Positions 9,472-17,675 of a DNA stretch of 64,000 nt are shown here, in pieces (the first letter of the stretch is position 1; every line of letters starts with the position of its first letter). The notes beneath the pieces are model-generated. The model saw only the letters and a program-made list of their open reading frames with translations. It made no database searches and was not told the origin of the DNA. This DNA comes from Bacillus sp. sid0103. GTDB lineage: Bacteria > Bacillota > Bacilli > Bacillales_B > DSM-18226. The stretch spans positions 124,001 to 188,000 of the forward strand of contig NZ_JAHUWN010000004.1 in assembly GCF_019219025.1 (NCBI RefSeq), read 5' to 3'. The translations under genes were made by a program, and so were the position numbers.

Positions 9472-10344
9472 TCAATCCTTCTCCTGCTTAAAAAATGGAA
9501 AGAACTGTTCGCTCGTTTGTTGATAGTCATTAATTCGATTTTGTACCTCTTCCCACTTGGATGAGGCGACGCCAGATACAATAACATTCAGCAATGAAAA
9601 CATGGTAGCCATCCCGTTTAGTCCTGTCGGTGAGGGAGTGTACACTTTTATTAACAGATCGGCAAATGATCCTAACGGAGATATCTCGCTATCAGTTATC
9701 GCTATTATTTTTGCTCCCTTTTTCTTGGCGACTTTAACAAACGAAACGGTCTCTTCAGCATAACGTGGAAATGAAAAGGCGATAACCAAGCTATCTTTGT
9801 CCATGTCTGAAATTAAAGAAATGGCGTCGTCAATTTCTCCTCGATATAGATGGGTGTTTCCTTTGACAATATTTAAGCTAAACGCCAGCCAATTAGCGGC
9901 TGCGTATGAGCTTCTCATACCGATTACACACCTTTTTTTTGAATACAGAATCGTATCGATAATTTTTTGATACAATTCACCGTTCAAAGAATCCAGGGTT
10001 TTCTCAATATAAGCAATATCCCGTTCCTTAATTTGTTTGATAAGATCATCATTGTTCTGGCTGAGGGCTCCAGTTGATACTCTATATTTTCCTAATGGAT
10101 CTGTTTGTCCATTCTCTAATAAAGTCGATTGAATGTCTTTTTGCAAATGACTATATCCCGTATATCCAAGTGCGTAACATAGACGGATCACTGTAGTCTC
10201 ACTGGTTGATGTTAACTCACCGACTTCTTTTGCCTTTTGGAAGGCGATTTGTTGTGGATGATCAAGAATAAATTTGGCTACAATTTTTTGACGATTCGTT
10301 AGCGTATTAAAATTCTTTCTGATGACTTCTTTGATAGGTTCCAT
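9472..10344 (-). CDS. MurR/RpiR family transcriptional regulator
   Basis: A 290-residue RpiR-type regulator starting at the ATG at 10344 (AAGGGAAG upstream). The N-terminal HTH_6 domain (KFILDHPQQIAFQKAKEVGELTST... region) spans residues 1-80 and a SIS sugar-isomerase-fold domain follows, with the conserved CVIGMRSSYAAA segment near 140 and the IAFSFPRYAEETV segment near 195. RpiR proteins usually sense phosphosugars, but members also control amino-sugar and D-amino-acid operons. It lies inside the D-amino-acid gene run and is probably its regulator. No operator could be assigned. Confidence 0.9.
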   Translation of the reverse strand: MEPIKEVIRKNFNTLTNRQKIVAKFILDHPQQIAFQKAKEVGELTSTSETTVIRLCYALGYTGYSHLQKDIQSTLLENGQTDPLGKYRVSTGALSQNNDDLIKQIKERDIAYIEKTLDSLNGELYQKIIDTILYSKKRCVIGMRSSYAAANWLAFSLNIVKGNTHLYRGEIDDAISLISDMDKDSLVIAFSFPRYAEETVSFVKVAKKKGAKIIAITDSEISPLGSFADLLIKVYTPSPTGLNGMATMFSLLNVIVSGVASSKWEEVQNRINDYQQTSEQFFPFFKQEKD

Positions 10345-10424
10345 ATTATGTTCTTCCCTTCTAGATGCTTTTGTTCCTTGAATTGACACCTATTGTTTCA
10401 CATCTTTTAGATCGGAATTTACTT

Positions 10425-11915
10425 TTATACCTTTGATGTCTGCTTTTTATAATCTTGAACAGCATCTAAAGGAAAGATTGGTCGATGAATTTGTTTATAA
10501 TCAAATGACGAAAAATCACAAGTACTTAAACCTGGTGAATCTACCGTAATGATTTCTTTCGCGATTGACTTAAAAGCTGCTCTAAAGTGCTGACTTGATT
10601 TTAATGCGACAACTTTATAACTTGTTACATCGATTCCATGAAGCAAGAAAACCTGCTCATCAAAGGTTTGGGCTCTTACCGAGCAAACGATGATATCGAC
10701 ATTGCCAATTTGTAACCTCGCAGATTTTCCTAGATTTACTTTTATTCCTCGCCACATAGGAGAAGTTTGGAAAAATTGACCGTCCGATAAAGTCTTAACG
10801 TAAACTTTTAAGGACAAAGGTTGGCCGTGTAATGAATCTGTTTTTCCACCCAATTCCACATTTATATATGACCCCGGCCCTGCTTGGTGGGCAAGCTCTG
10901 CTACTTCAGGGTCGTAAATAAATCCAAAGCATGTATTTAGAGCATTCGCTTCAATCATTGCTTTCAATAAGAATGTTCCATCCCCTGGAGTTCCTCCACC
11001 TGGATTATCTGATGTTTCATTGATAACGATCGGTTGTCCTTGTTTAGATAAAGCCTGTTGAATTCCTTCCTCAGGGGTTGGCAAACTTGGCCGAAACGCC
11101 TCTCTCTTATCCCAGATGGTAATCGCCACTTCGTTCCCCGCTTTTTGAGCTAAAGAAGGATCCCCGTTTGTTATCGTAATCACCGAAACGCCTACATCAG
11201 GAATATCGGTATAAGGGAACCCATGGAAAAATGTGCAATCCAAAACTTCCTGTTCCTTTTCCCATTTCCAGCATAACTCATTGATATCCTTTGCTGGAGA
11301 TTCATATGTGGTTGAGGTGGGAATGATCAAAGGCAGCTTTTCCAGATGCATAACTGGCTTTATGTCACCTTGAATAATTTGTCCTAGTAACTGAATCGCT
11401 TCTCTTCCTCTATCATGAGAATCCGTATGTGGATAAAAATTAACTCCTAGAAGAGCATCTGCTTCTTGCACCATTAATTCTGTAACATTTGCATGCAAAT
11501 CTAATGTTACAACAATAGGAATCTCATATCCAATCGATTTTCGCAAAGCTTTTAGTAAATATCCTTCTAAATCGTCGATCCCATCTGCAACGCCTGCCCC
11601 GTGTAATGCAAGACAGATTCCGTCAATTTCTCCTGCATGTAGGATGCCTGTAATTAACTCATTCTCTAATGTTTGATAGGTTTCTTTAGTAATCATCCCC
11701 GAAGGTCCTGCAAAGGCTGAAAATGTTGGGGAGTATTCGATACCAAGTTGGTTGCATTGGTCAATCATGCCCCCTAGGTAATCATCGACTCCCAGATGTC
11801 TTTCGATAATATCCTCTTTATAATCCCATTCCCAACTTTTAAAAATATCTACGGTCGTTGGCACATTCGAAAAAGTATTTGTTTCGTGAGCAATCTGTGC
11901 TATAGCTATTTTCAT
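10425..11915 (-). CDS. M81 family metallopeptidase (MlrC-like)
   Basis: A 496-residue MlrC/M81 protein beginning MKIAIAQIAHETNTFS, the conserved start of this family. Further family blocks are LALHGAGVADGIDDLEG (residues ~105-120), VTLDLHANVTELM, NFYPHTDSHDRG with candidate zinc-binding His and Asp residues near 170, and DNPGGGTPGDGTFLL near 315. MlrC acts on linear peptides with D- and unusual amino acids in microcystin breakdown; homologs are common in bacteria with unknown substrates. Here it sits with D-amino-acid genes, which fits a D-residue-containing peptide or amide substrate. AGGGAG lies five bases before the ATG. Confidence 0.88.
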   Translation of the reverse strand: MKIAIAQIAHETNTFSNVPTTVDIFKSWEWDYKEDIIERHLGVDDYLGGMIDQCNQLGIEYSPTFSAFAGPSGMITKETYQTLENELITGILHAGEIDGICLALHGAGVADGIDDLEGYLLKALRKSIGYEIPIVVTLDLHANVTELMVQEADALLGVNFYPHTDSHDRGREAIQLLGQIIQGDIKPVMHLEKLPLIIPTSTTYESPAKDINELCWKWEKEQEVLDCTFFHGFPYTDIPDVGVSVITITNGDPSLAQKAGNEVAITIWDKREAFRPSLPTPEEGIQQALSKQGQPIVINETSDNPGGGTPGDGTFLLKAMIEANALNTCFGFIYDPEVAELAHQAGPGSYINVELGGKTDSLHGQPLSLKVYVKTLSDGQFFQTSPMWRGIKVNLGKSARLQIGNVDIIVCSVRAQTFDEQVFLLHGIDVTSYKVVALKSSQHFRAAFKSIAKEIITVDSPGLSTCDFSSFDYKQIHRPIFPLDAVQDYKKQTSKV

Positions 11916-11963
11916 ATAAACTCCCTCTTTTCTTCCTTTTTTTCGATATTACAACATAGCAAT

Positions 11964-13193
11964 CTATGCACTTTTTACATTTGATTCTAGTGATTTCTTT
12001 GTATCACCGAGTGTAAAGCATGCGACAACGGAGATAATGGAAGAAAGAATTAAGAAATAGAATGCTGCATCGTAAGAACCATTAAAGGCAGTGATTAAAA
12101 AGCCCATGATCATTGGAGAAACAAATCCAGCTAACTGACCACCAAAATTAATCATTCCGGCCGCAGATCCCATCACGGCAGTAGGGAGGAATTTTAGTGG
12201 TAATGACCAAATCCCTGCGAACCCTGCATATAGGAAAAAGGCTGAGATTATTTGATACGTAACAGCCATTTGAAGGGAAGGGGTTTTAAACATTAGGTAA
12301 AGAAACAGAGCCCCCACTACTGTCACAACAATTGCAAAATACTTTTCACGACCTACAAAATATTTATCTACTAACCATCCTCCTAATATCATCGCAATTC
12401 CTCCTGCAAAAAACGGCAATGATGAAATAAAACCAGCCTGCAGAAGATCCAATTCACGTACTTTTAACAGGTAGGAAGGAAGCCAGGATGCAAATCCCCA
12501 AATCACAACATCCAATCCAAACCATGCTACTACCAGTTTCCACATCGTGGCATTCCGCAGTAAGTCTTTCATCGAGATTTCTTTATTCTTCACCTGCTTA
12601 GCCTCATTTGTTTGTTGAGTTGGCTTCTTTAAAACCATCCAATAAACAGCTACGAGAACAATACCAGCTATTCCAATTACGACAAACATATTTCTCCAGC
12701 CCAGCATTAGCATCATTGGCGCAGCAAAGAGAGGAGCTAAGGCTGCACCAAAAGCGTTGGAAGATAACATCGTGGACTGTGCTTTCGCTCGTTCAGCTTT
12801 TGGAAAATATTCCGCAATGGCTTTTGAACTGGCTGCAGGGAATCCGCTTTCACCCACTCCGAATAAGAATCGAATCACCAGCAAAGAAGCCAATGACCAT
12901 GCAAAGCCTGTTAACACCGTGAACAATGACCATGAAATGAGAGATACAACCATTATCCTTTTAGAACCGAACTTGTCTGCCAAATAACCTCCTGGAATTT
13001 GCATTAATGCATAACCAGCAAAAAAGGCACTAAGAACAATTCCTAATGATGCAGCACTCAAATGAAAGTCATCCCCTATTGATGTAAGGGCAACACTCAT
13101 GACCATACGGTCCAAATATGCAACCATCCATCCTGCAAAAAGAATAAAAAGTATAAAATATTTATTCTGCGAAAACCCTTTCAAACGTCCCAT
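11964..13193 (-). CDS. MFS transporter, anion:cation symporter type
   Basis: A 409-residue 12-helix major facilitator protein. The first helix region FILFILFAGWMVAYLDRMVMSVAL with its conserved DR, the loop-2 motif GYLADKFGSKRIMV and the symmetric GGWLVDKYFVGRE in the second half mark the anion:cation symporter (ACS) family, which imports hexuronates, glucarate, tartrate and related organic anions. GGGAGG precedes the ATG by seven bases. Its position between the M81 peptidase and the amidase suggests that it imports the compound the cluster degrades, perhaps an N-acyl amino acid or a small peptide-like anion. Confidence 0.9.
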   Translation of the reverse strand: MGRLKGFSQNKYFILFILFAGWMVAYLDRMVMSVALTSIGDDFHLSAASLGIVLSAFFAGYALMQIPGGYLADKFGSKRIMVVSLISWSLFTVLTGFAWSLASLLVIRFLFGVGESGFPAASSKAIAEYFPKAERAKAQSTMLSSNAFGAALAPLFAAPMMLMLGWRNMFVVIGIAGIVLVAVYWMVLKKPTQQTNEAKQVKNKEISMKDLLRNATMWKLVVAWFGLDVVIWGFASWLPSYLLKVRELDLLQAGFISSLPFFAGGIAMILGGWLVDKYFVGREKYFAIVVTVVGALFLYLMFKTPSLQMAVTYQIISAFFLYAGFAGIWSLPLKFLPTAVMGSAAGMINFGGQLAGFVSPMIMGFLITAFNGSYDAAFYFLILSSIISVVACFTLGDTKKSLESNVKSA

Positions 13194-13335
13194 AATGTTC
13201 CTCCCAAATCAATTTTAATTAACCAAGCGGTTTGAATTAAATGTGTAAAGCATTAAAATGAGTTCTTATTCTTATTTTTTTTGACCTTGGCAAGTTTGTT
13301 ATTACTAACGAAGTACTGATTTATGTTGCGGTAAG

Positions 13336-14841
13336 TTAATTTCTTGAGGATATTTGATGAATGTCTAAGATTCGATTCTTACATATTTCATAAATATGAT
13401 TCCAAGGTTTCAGCTTTTCAAATACAGCACTAGCTGTTATCACATCGGTATCTGCATACCGTTTTCCGATAATTTGCATTCCAACGGGAAGTTGGTCTGA
13501 AAGCCCTGCAGGGATCGATGCAGAAGGATGACCCGTAAAATTGGTGATATAGGTCATACACCATCCAATTAATGAGTCTATTTCTTCACCGTTAATTTGA
13601 CTCGGCCCAAGCGTGTTTCCACAATGGCCATTTTCTGTTGGAAGAGAGGCAACTGTTGGTGTTATTAATAAATCATAATCTTTCAATACATTTTGAATCG
13701 TGTCATAGATTGTAGTGCGCATAATTTGATCTTGGTTAACATCAACCATGTTCATCTGGTAAGCTTTCTCAATCCATTCAAGATACTGAGGAGGCAAATC
13801 TTCTCGATGATCCTTTAATAAATCAATTCCCTTACTTTTATAATTTTCGAATATGGAAATTGACCCTCTCATTACGATCCGATTAAAGAGTTCACTTAAC
13901 TCACGTTGATCATAAGGAATACCAATATCAACTTCTTCAACCGTAGCTCCAGCCTGTTCGAATACCTTTACTGCTTCGGCAACCGTTTGAGCAACACGAC
14001 TATCAACAGGGTAAACGCCAAAATTTGGACTGTAGGCAATTCGCCAATCTTTGATAGAACCATGTAATGCCGAACGGAAGTCCACTTTTTCATTTAGACT
14101 ATAAGGATCTCGATTGTCATATCCCGTTAACATACTAAGACTTAGTGCTGCGTCCTCGACGGTTCGTGTCAGTGTTCCCTCAGTTGAAAATATGTAAGTT
14201 CTAAAGCCGTCAGGTCTTCCTAAGAAAGGCACGCGTCCACCAGAAGGCTTAAAACCATATATTCCACACCATGCTGCTGGGATACGAGTGGATCCACCAG
14301 TATCCGATCCTTGAGCAATTGGAACGAGACCATCAGCAACTGCCGCGGCGCTTCCACCAGATGATCCCCCTGCGTTTCTACTTAAATCGAATGGGTTTCG
14401 TGTAGGTCCAAACAAATAATTATCTGTCACCCCACGAAAACCTAAAACGGGACTATTTGTTTTACCTAGTAAAATTCCACCTGCCTTTTCAAAGCGCTCC
14501 CCATAGGCACAATAGTGGTTTACTACGTTATCTTTAAATGCTCTGATGCCTCCAAAAGTAGAAATCCAGCCAGGCTTGGCGCCAAACAAATCTTTTAAAG
14601 CTGAAGGCACACCATGAAACATGCCAACATCTTCACCGGCTAACAAAGAACGTTCTGCCTCTTTTGCTTTGTTCAATGCGTCTTGATATCCAAAGTAGAC
14701 AAAAGCATTTAAACTTTTATTTCTTTCTTTAATACGATTGATAAAGGCCTCTGTCACTTCTACAGGGGAAAATTCAAGGTCTTTGATTTTAGCAGCTATT
14801 TCACTTGCAGACATATAGGCCACTTCATTATGAGAAATCAT
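13336..14841 (-). CDS. Amidase (amidase signature family)
   Basis: A 501-residue amidase-signature enzyme. The Ser-cisSer-Lys triad can be placed: the lysine in PSALKDLFG near residue 87, the cis-serine in the GGSSGGSAAA loop near 163, and the nucleophile in GSDTGGSTRIP near 187. The family hydrolyses carboxamides and some N-acyl or carbamoyl compounds. It is the first gene of a co-directional run ending at 4210 and probably acts on the imported substrate. GGAGG lies six bases before the ATG. The upstream 150 bp are AT-rich with no palindrome that I could assign. Confidence 0.92.
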   Translation of the reverse strand: MISHNEVAYMSASEIAAKIKDLEFSPVEVTEAFINRIKERNKSLNAFVYFGYQDALNKAKEAERSLLAGEDVGMFHGVPSALKDLFGAKPGWISTFGGIRAFKDNVVNHYCAYGERFEKAGGILLGKTNSPVLGFRGVTDNYLFGPTRNPFDLSRNAGGSSGGSAAAVADGLVPIAQGSDTGGSTRIPAAWCGIYGFKPSGGRVPFLGRPDGFRTYIFSTEGTLTRTVEDAALSLSMLTGYDNRDPYSLNEKVDFRSALHGSIKDWRIAYSPNFGVYPVDSRVAQTVAEAVKVFEQAGATVEEVDIGIPYDQRELSELFNRIVMRGSISIFENYKSKGIDLLKDHREDLPPQYLEWIEKAYQMNMVDVNQDQIMRTTIYDTIQNVLKDYDLLITPTVASLPTENGHCGNTLGPSQINGEEIDSLIGWCMTYITNFTGHPSASIPAGLSDQLPVGMQIIGKRYADTDVITASAVFEKLKPWNHIYEICKNRILDIHQISSRN

Positions 14842-15015
14842 ATAAAACCTCCATAGTAAAGAATTTTAATCGCATGGATAAATTCAATCCCCATAGCCCC
14901 CTTTTTACTTTTTGAAGTCACAACTTCAAAATTACATTTTATTTGAAGCTATAACTTTATGTTTTAAAGTTTAAACAATTTAGAAGATTTAGTCAATTAT
15001 TTTTTTATTTTTTGG

Positions 15016-15180
15016 CTTTGTTAAACTTGGCTGTTGATTTCCACTCCAGGCGCTTCGCTTTCCGCGTGCGGTCCGGGGAGCCTCCTCGAAGCTAAGCGCC
15101 TGCGGGGTCTCCCGCTGGAGTCTTCTCGCCTTCCGCTCCAATCAACTTGGCTATAAAATCAACAATGTCCTTTAACACAA
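15016..15180. repeat. GC-rich dispersed palindromic repeat, copy 1
   Basis: A GC-rich block in AT-rich surroundings. The outer ends are inverted (tttGTTAAAC on the left, GTTTAACACAA-like on the right as TTTAACACAA), followed inward by tGTTGATTT / AAATCAACA, and by CTCCAGGCGC / GCCTTCCGCTCC arms that fold back on each other. The centre holds GGTCCGGGGAGCCTCCTCG and TGCGGGGTCTCCC. A second copy lies at 58476-58655. No coding capacity; it behaves like a MITE-type or structured intergenic repeat common in this bacterial group. Confidence 0.85.
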
Positions 15181-15343
15181 CCTATTTTTTAAAAGATTGG
15201 GATGGAATGGAGTGTGTTTGGATTTAGTAATAGAATGAGGCAATGCTATAAGTCCAGTCACCAGACCTAGTTATACAGGTTGATGTTATTTTGATTGCTA
15301 TAGTAGGAATTGAATAATTAATTGTAGAATAATTTCATAATAA

Positions 15344-15390
15344 AAAGAAAAGTCCGGGGAAGGTTTTGGAACCGTCCCGGACTTTTCTTT
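15344..15390. repeat. Perfect 15-bp hairpin, REP-like
   Basis: AAAGAAAAGTCCGGG at 15344-15358 is perfectly complementary to 15376-15390, with a 17-nt loop containing GGAACCGTCCC. The T-rich right flank makes it a possible bidirectional terminator. The GAACCGTCCC core recurs at 15486-15496, as in REP-type repeats mobilised by Y1 (RAYT) transposases; that link is inference. Confidence 0.7.
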
Positions 15391-15408
15391 ACTTCTACTA
15401 TAAAAAAA

Positions 15409-15444
15409 TAGTAGGACAAACCATGGCCTTGGTTTGTCCTACTA
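15409..15444. repeat. Second perfect 15-bp hairpin
   Basis: TAGTAGGACAAACCA (15409-15423) pairs perfectly with 15430-15444 around a 6-nt loop. It lies 19 bp after the first hairpin and 4 bp before the relic of a truncated gene. Not followed by a T run, so probably not a simple terminator. Confidence 0.7.
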
Positions 15445-15447
15445 ATC

Positions 15448-15534
15448 TTAGTATGTTTGTGGTCGGCACTTACCAAAAACCCTGAGAACCGTCCCTGTGG
15501 TGTTCGAGCTTTGCCGTCTCCCTTTCCATTGCAT
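15448..15534 (-). pseudogene. 5' remnant of a neutral zinc metallopeptidase (YpfJ-like) gene
   Basis: An excellent ribosome binding site (GGGGAGGT) precedes an ATG at 15534 encoding MQWKGRRQSSN, the signature N-terminus of the YpfJ/COG2321 neutral zinc metallopeptidase family. After about 11 codons the frame runs into GGGACGGTTCTC (REP-like) and ends at 15448 after 28 codons. The remaining ~270 codons are absent. I read it as a gene beheaded by insertion of, or recombination at, the repeat. A functional 28-residue peptide cannot be excluded but is unlikely. Confidence 0.6.
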
Positions 15535-15931
15535 TTTTTTACCTCCCCAAGACCATAATCATTTACTTCTCTATAGTGTTATGCCCATATTGGGGGGTAT
15601 TAAAGATGTATATTCTGGAAATCATCTTCTTGAAAAAATCTAAGGATTACATTTCTTTATAAAAGAACAATAAAAACCACTTCAGTTGTACAATCGTTCC
15701 GAAACTGTAACGCCCTTGGTACAAGCTGAAAACAAAAAAATCGTGCTAAATTAACACGATTTAATATTAATATTTAATTAGTCCACAGAGTTGAAAAATT
15801 CAAATAGGGATTTGCGTCAAGCTTTTGGTCTGGAATAAATAAAAGGGATAAATCACTCCCCAATCATACCTTTTGGCAATTATGATTTCTGCCCCGTTGA
15901 TTGTAGGATTCATTCACAAACCCTTTTCTTA
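15535..15931. other. Intergenic, no gene seen
   Basis: AT-rich spacer. It holds the upstream region of the truncated metallopeptidase and one hairpin (AAATCGTG/CACGATTT at 15736-15760) with A/T-rich flanks on both sides that could terminate transcription in either direction. No open frame with a ribosome binding site. Confidence 0.5.
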
Positions 15932-16287
15932 TTATATGCATGTAAACGATTGAATTTGTCGTAAACTTATTCCCATATAAACCCATCTAAATCCAGTCCA
16001 ACGCCACCCTGAGACAGAGGTTCGGCCAACAAAAGTTGGATAAAACCAAAATTGCTGAAAGCCTCTTAGCCATAAATACGTATATCTGAATAAACATCTT
16101 CTGATTCCCCGCCTGGATCAACTGCAAATTGTTCTGCTTGTTGTGTCTGAGCGGGAACATAGGATGGCGGCGGTGAAGTTGGCGGTCCAGCCCCTGGTCC
16201 TTGACCCGGTGGTGCAAACGGAGGTTGAACCCGCTCTCTTGTCAAGTGTTTGTCTACGATTTGCAAACTAAGGGAGAATTTGCACAA
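15932..16287 (-). pseudogene. Frameshifted small proline-rich protein gene
   Basis: Two overlapping frames on the minus strand together make one protein. The first part (PPFAPPGQGPGAGPPTSPPP... ending QFAVDPGG) runs to a stop near 16066. In another frame the match continues as GIRRCLFRYTYLWLRGFQQ, then FWFYPTFVGRTSVSGWRWTG and RWVYMGISLRQI, to a TAA at 15932-15934. The shift falls at the GGCGGGG tract (complement of 16107-16113). The pattern 'proline-rich, AVDPG, IRRC...WLR..FWFYPTFVGR' is one I recognise from small Bacillus proteins of unknown function. The 5' end is also unclear: only a TTG at 16287 without a good ribosome binding site. Either a true pseudogene or a homopolymer error. Confidence 0.7.
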
Positions 16288-16350
16288 GTGTTGCTTTAGA
16301 ATAATGTTAGATCAAATTGATACTTATAACCCTGATAACGAACAAAAAGA

Positions 16351-16390
16351 AAGAGCGTGTTTTGAAAAAGATTGATCAAAACACGCTCTT
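16351..16390 (-). terminator. Terminator after the 16597-17566 gene pair
   Basis: A perfect 14-bp stem (AAGAGCGTGTTTTG / CAAAACACGCTCTT) followed on the minus strand by TTCTTTTTG. A second 15-bp hairpin at 16483-16524 (AGTGAAAGCTATTTT arm) lies between it and the gene end, without a T run. The rest of 16288-16596 holds no gene. Confidence 0.75.
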
Positions 16391-16596
16391 AATATATTCA
16401 ATTGAATTATATTATTTTTAAAAAGTTCGATCTTTTCTGAAGTTTCCAAGGAAAATGTCCTCATCCATTGGGTTTTCTAGCGAGTGAAAGCTATTTTTTA
16501 CCTAGAGAGAAAATAGCTTTCACTAATTTAAATGAAGAAAAAGAATGACCAAATACAAAAAATGGCTGGATTCCTCCACTTGCGCTTATGCTTACT

Positions 16597-17064
16597 TTAA
16601 TATTCACCTTTAATTACAAAATACGAGCCCCGAATGGTTCCAGCTAGTTTAGACTTCTGCCTAGCAAACTTAAACTTCCCTTCTAACTCCTTTGGTACCT
16701 CCATCCCCTCAGAAAGCTTAAAACCAACAGCTCGCTTCGGCTTAGGGACATCAACCGTATACATGACATTGACCTCAAGACCATCCTCATAAAAAACGTA
16801 GGCCATTTTGATATTTTCCACTTGAAAACGTGACGTTTCTAAAGGTTTGGCCGCAAACTCAATATCACGTTCCTCCTTCAAAATTCGATTCACATAATCA
16901 AGTGTCTCCTGGCTTTCACTAGCTGGTACAACCGTAAATTCATGCTTGTATTTGTTCATAAAATAACGGGCTTCATTAGCACGTAAACCAGCAAGCGCTT
17001 CTACTACAGGTGAAGACTCTAAACCAACCGTAGACACGTTTTTAAAATCAACGCTATAGGACAT
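16597..17064 (-). CDS. Conserved protein of unknown function, pairs with GyrI-like gene
   Basis: Taken from the ATG at 17064, which has GGGAGG at good distance (155 residues); the frame extends to 17121 without a better start. I do not recognise the family with certainty. The protein is soluble, highly charged, with an N-terminal helix-rich half (ALAGLRANEARYFMNKYKHEF) and a C-terminal half rich in beta-type segments. No catalytic motif seen. It follows the effector-binding-domain gene by 22 bp and is divergent from a WYL regulator, so all three probably form one stress or ligand-responsive unit. Confidence 0.75.
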   Translation of the reverse strand: MSYSVDFKNVSTVGLESSPVVEALAGLRANEARYFMNKYKHEFTVVPASESQETLDYVNRILKEERDIEFAAKPLETSRFQVENIKMAYVFYEDGLEVNVMYTVDVPKPKRAVGFKLSEGMEVPKELEGKFKFARQKSKLAGTIRGSYFVIKGEY

Positions 17065-17086
17065 TTCCGTCCCTCCCTTTATCTCT

Positions 17087-17566
17087 TTATTTCCTAACAA
17101 CAGGAATCCACATTTCACCAAAAACTAAGCAGTTTCGCTGGCCCATCTCAACCGTTGTATTGGGCCCACCAACATAGGCAAAATTCTTTGCTTCTGGCAA
17201 GACTTGACCAAAGGCAATGCCAGCTAGCTTATTGTGCAATTCATCAGCCGTCTCCCCTTCCCCTTTAACAACTAGGTATTCCCCCTTAGGAAATTGGATC
17301 ACTCTGTCTCCATCTGGTGCCGACTCCTCTGTCATGACGCCAGCATAATGCATCATCTTGTTATTCACCGCTTCGTTCACGGCAAAAACGTAGTCATTTG
17401 TGGCTTTGGCTTTTAAAGTGGCAAGCCTTCCATCTTGGCTGACGGCCTGCCAAAAGTCTGACTTTTCCTTGCTTAAGCCAGCAAAGTCTGTGTAATGGCT
17501 CTTAAGCTCCGTTCCAATACCTAAAACGGTAAAGTTGTCTTTTTCTTCCAGATTATATTCTGCCAT
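17087..17566 (-). CDS. GyrI-like / effector-binding domain protein
   Basis: A 159-residue protein begun at the ATG at 17566. The overall pattern (FTVLGIGTEL near the start, then QDGRLATLKAKATNDYVFAV, FPKGEYLVVKGEG near residue 105 and a final CLVFGEMWIPVVRK) is that of the AraC-effector-binding/GyrI-like fold, with the conserved acidic-aromatic EMWIP end. Such free-standing domains bind small hydrophobic or cationic ligands. It is separated by 109 bp from the divergent WYL regulator at 17676. Confidence 0.8.
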   Translation of the reverse strand: MAEYNLEEKDNFTVLGIGTELKSHYTDFAGLSKEKSDFWQAVSQDGRLATLKAKATNDYVFAVNEAVNNKMMHYAGVMTEESAPDGDRVIQFPKGEYLVVKGEGETADELHNKLAGIAFGQVLPEAKNFAYVGGPNTTVEMGQRNCLVFGEMWIPVVRK

Positions 17567-17675
17567 ATTTAAAACCATCCTCTTTTTTTAAATTTCAAAT
17601 GACTTGTTTTCTTCACTTGATGGGTATATCATAGCCTTAAATCATGTCAAAAAATGATACTGTTTAGGAGTCCCG

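Noticed and set aside
12608..12987. Plus-strand open frames within the MFS gene
   Set aside because: They are shadows on the antisense strand of a clear transporter and have no ribosome binding sites.
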